Assembly (NCBI GenBank): GCA_047616645.1
Contig: JBLHIH010000051.1
Span: 1-24,558 of the forward strand
Origin: JAHRVQ01 sp047616645
Lineage (GTDB): Bacteria; Pseudomonadota; Gammaproteobacteria; Pseudomonadales; Azotimanducaceae
DNA: 24,558 bases
Direction of reading: 5' to 3'
Part shown: one piece after another, positions 22,307 through 24,558 of the stretch
Position numbering within the stretch: position 1 is the stretch's first letter
Layout of the letters: each line of letters starts with the position of its first letter
Notes under the pieces: model-generated
The model's database searches: none
What the model was told of the DNA's origin: nothing
The model's input: the letters and a program-made list of their open reading frames with translations, nothing else
Position numbers and translations under genes: made by a program

Positions 22307-24558
22307 CTAACTGGCAGACTGGGGGGTCATTGTTTGCTTTGGTTCATCGAGTACGGTTCTAATCGCTTCAGCTAGATGAGTATTTGATACGGGTTTTGGC
22401 ATGAATTTTCTGATACCTAAAGAGAGAGCAGACTCCTTTGTGAAATAATCACTGTAACCTGTACATAGAATAATAGGGATGTCAGAGCGAATGTTGAGCA
22501 TCTCCGAGGCAAGTTCATCACCATTCTTTCCTGGCATAGTTTGATCTGTGATCACCAGGTCAATTTTCTGAGGATCTGCTTCGAATAATCTAAGGGCATC
22601 AATGCCATTTGGAGAAGTAATGATTTCGTAACCACGCTTCGAGAGCATTCTTGTTAGCATTTTGGTTATCTCTGCGTTGTCATCAACAACCAGTATGCAT
22701 TCGCTTCCGTTTATATTGCTTTGCTTAACTTGAGGGATTAGCTGAGTAGTCTTTTGAACCTTGTCTGCTGCTGGTAAACAAATACTAAACTCTGTTCCCT
22801 CTTGAGAACTACCTACTTCTATCCACCCGTGGTGATTATCGATTATAGAATGGACTACGGCAAGCCCCATTCCTGTTCCTGCATCGATGGCTTTGGTAGT
22901 GTAGTAGGGTTCAAATATTCTATGAAGTGCAGCCTTTGGAATACCGCTGCCGCTATCTTTTACTTTAATCTGGGTGTATTCCCGCGTAGTTCGAGTGTAG
23001 TCTCCTTCTATTTTTGAAGTTGGGGGAATTGCCTCAATTAAACTGATACTCACAGTGATTTTGCCTGCGTGGTTGCCTATGGCAGCTGCAGCGTTTGAAT
23101 AGAGATTCATCATGACTTGTTGTATCATGGTTTCATCGGCAAAGACCATATAATCAGCCGGTGTGTAGTTCATATTTAGTTCTATCGAGGAAGGAATAGT
23201 TTGCCTTATAAGTGATTGGCATCCCTCAATGACTTCTATTAGATTAAGTACGTCTTTTTTCTCATCTTTTTTGCGAGAAAAAGTCAGTATTTGCCTCACA
23301 AGTTGGGTTGCTTGATTGGAGATAGAGATAATATGGTTAATGTTGTCTTGTTGGTCACTTCCATCTATCGCTTCTTCTTGAGCGAGTTCAGCAAAACCAG
23401 CTAAGCCGCTTAACAAATTATTAAAATCGTGGGCAATACCTCCGGCTAGCGTGCCAATGGCTTCCATCTTTTGTGATTGCCGCAATTGACCTTCCAAGGT
23501 GCGTCTATCTTTATCTGCCTTTACCTCTTCTGATAGGTCCTTGATAGTCCATACACTGCGATTTGCATTACTCAAGCTGACACTCACATCAATCGGAAAT
23601 ATATGGTCGTCTCTACAGTGTCCCTCCAACTTAAAAGGCGTGATGCGGGCATTATTACGGACTGCTTCGACTAATGCATTTATCGAAGAATATTCGTTGC
23701 CAGTAAATAGCGTTAGAAAGACATTGCCCAACAGACTATCTTCTAGATAGCGAAACATTTGTTCAGAAGCTTTGTTTGCACTCAGAATATTTCCATCCAG
23801 ATCGACGGTGATGACACCCTCTTTTAAGTTGTCGAGTATGTCTTGTAGTTCTTCCTTACTGTCTGAGAGTTCGCCTTGATAATGGGATACCGCTTTTAGG
23901 TATCGATTAGCTGAATTAATTAGATTACCAATCTCATCATTCCTGTGGGCATTCTCGACCGGTAGAAGGTCAGCCGATTCCGGGTCAATTTCCGATAGGG
24001 TTTTAGCAAGCTTTCCTACGGGGATAGTAATTAAATATACGACGATGAGGAATACCAGCATGGATAATCCAATTGCCTGCAGAATCTGAGCGACTGCTGC
24101 AGACACCGCCAAGTCATAAAAGACCTGTAGTCCCGCTTGTATATCTAGCACAGCCGTAAAGACGCCCGCAACTTCTGTTCCATTACGAACGGGCAGGCTG
24201 TAACTATATTCTACTGGTTTTATTTCTATCAGTCTGGCGAGACCGGTAAACTCAATCCTAGGGCGAGATACCCGTGCGAGCTCTTGTCCTAGTTCGTCGT
24301 AAATAACTGATTCAAGAATGAGATCATATTGCATCAGGCCATTTAACAGGTCATTTGCGATTTTGGCATCAAGTTGATAAACCGCCTCAGCTGCTGCGTC
24401 TAAAGTTAGCTCTATTAATTGAATGGCTCTAGCGTCAATTTCTTGTGTGGTTGTTAAATATAAATCCCGAATTTGTGTAGCGGACACGATGGAGCCAATC
24501 AGTATTCCTAGGAGAATAGTGTAAGTGGCGAGCTTTGTTGCAAGTCTTTGATTCAAAC
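22307..24558 (-). CDS. Membrane hybrid sensor histidine kinase (5' end at window edge)
   Basis: A membrane sensor of about 749 residues. In order: TM1 (about 10-27), an extracytoplasmic sensor part (28-150), TM2 (about 158-178), a HAMP linker (180-228), a PAS domain (about 235-330), HisKA with His376 in GGIAHDFNNLL, a HATPase domain with the N-box MMNLYSNAAAAIG, G-boxes DSGSGIP and TGMGLAVV, and a C-terminal receiver with Asp625-Asp626, phosphoacceptor Asp671 in VITDQTMPGKNG, Thr699 and Lys721. All catalytic residues are intact. Signals would pass from His376 to Asp671 and on to an unseen partner. The first visible possible start is TTG 24556; the frame is open to the window end, so the real start may be just outside. 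It is convergent with the amidase, nine bases apart. The ligand is unknown. Confidence 0.92.
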   Translation of the reverse strand, partial: LNQRLATKLATYTILLGILIGSIVSATQIRDLYLTTTQEIDARAIQLIELTLDAAAEAVYQLDAKIANDLLNGLMQYDLILESVIYDELGQELARVSRPRIEFTGLARLIEIKPVEYSYSLPVRNGTEVAGVFTAVLDIQAGLQVFYDLAVSAAVAQILQAIGLSMLVFLIVVYLITIPVGKLAKTLSEIDPESADLLPVENAHRNDEIGNLINSANRYLKAVSHYQGELSDSKEELQDILDNLKEGVITVDLDGNILSANKASEQMFRYLEDSLLGNVFLTLFTGNEYSSINALVEAVRNNARITPFKLEGHCRDDHIFPIDVSVSLSNANRSVWTIKDLSEEVKADKDRRTLEGQLRQSQKMEAIGTLAGGIAHDFNNLLSGLAGFAELAQEEAIDGSDQQDNINHIISISNQATQLVRQILTFSRKKDEKKDVLNLIEVIEGCQSLIRQTIPSSIELNMNYTPADYMVFADETMIQQVMMNLYSNAAAAIGNHAGKITVSISLIEAIPPTSKIEGDYTRTTREYTQIKVKDSGSGIPKAALHRIFEPYYTTKAIDAGTGMGLAVVHSIIDNHHGWIEVGSSQEGTEFSICLPAADKVQKTTQLIPQVKQSNINGSECILVVDDNAEITKMLTRMLSKRGYEIITSPNGIDALRLFEADPQKIDLVITDQTMPGKNGDELASEMLNIRSDIPIILCTGYSDYFTKESALSLGIRKFMPKPVSNTHLAEAIRTVLDEPKQTMTPQSAS

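Overview
The window is chromosomal DNA, very probably from a free-living aerobic gammaproteobacterium. The Nuo proteins read very like those of enteric and marine Gammaproteobacteria, base composition is moderate to AT-leaning, and genes are tightly packed with overlapping stops and starts. The accessory genes (PF10118-type protein, NnrU, styrene-oxide-isomerase-like protein) suggest a marine, hydrocarbon- or lipid-using lineage. That placement is inference. I see no tRNA, rRNA, CRISPR array, transposase or phage gene.

Bases 1-8985 are the distal part of a canonical nuo operon encoding respiratory complex I, in the order nuoG (5' end outside the window), H, I, J, K, L, M, N. Several genes are joined by 1-4 base overlaps. 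NuoG (C-terminal part) and NuoI belong to the peripheral electron-transfer arm, NuoH to the quinone junction, and NuoJ-N to the proton-pumping membrane arm. A small hairpin follows nuoN, then a lone two-CBS-domain protein (9105-9524).

Bases 9525-14884 hold a minus-strand EamA-type transporter, a gap with what looks like the decayed start of an ArsR-type regulator and two related dyads, a large membrane sulfatase-like enzyme, and a convergent FAD-linked oxidase of the GlcD/D-2-hydroxyglutarate dehydrogenase type.

Bases 14885-17116 are the most interesting part. A divergent promoter region rich in dyads separates the FAD oxidase from three plus-strand genes: an NnrU-family membrane protein (related to the haem isomerase Z-ISO), a ferritin-like PF10118 protein with a likely di-iron site, and a four-helix membrane protein that closely matches styrene oxide isomerase. 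Two putative membrane haem isomerases around a putative di-iron enzyme suggest an oxidation-plus-isomerisation pathway that I do not recognise as described. The styrene-oxide-isomerase-like protein keeps the haem-ligand histidine, Asn and Tyr but has Thr where the characterised enzyme has a catalytic Asp.

Bases 17248-24558 contain pdxH, a WYL-type regulator with a small unknown gene upstream in the same operon, a transglutaminase-like TPR lipoprotein divergent from a secreted amidase-signature enzyme (with a long dyad between them), and a membrane hybrid histidine kinase that runs to the window edge. Two short tandem repeats lie just after the stop codons of pdxH and of the TPR gene.
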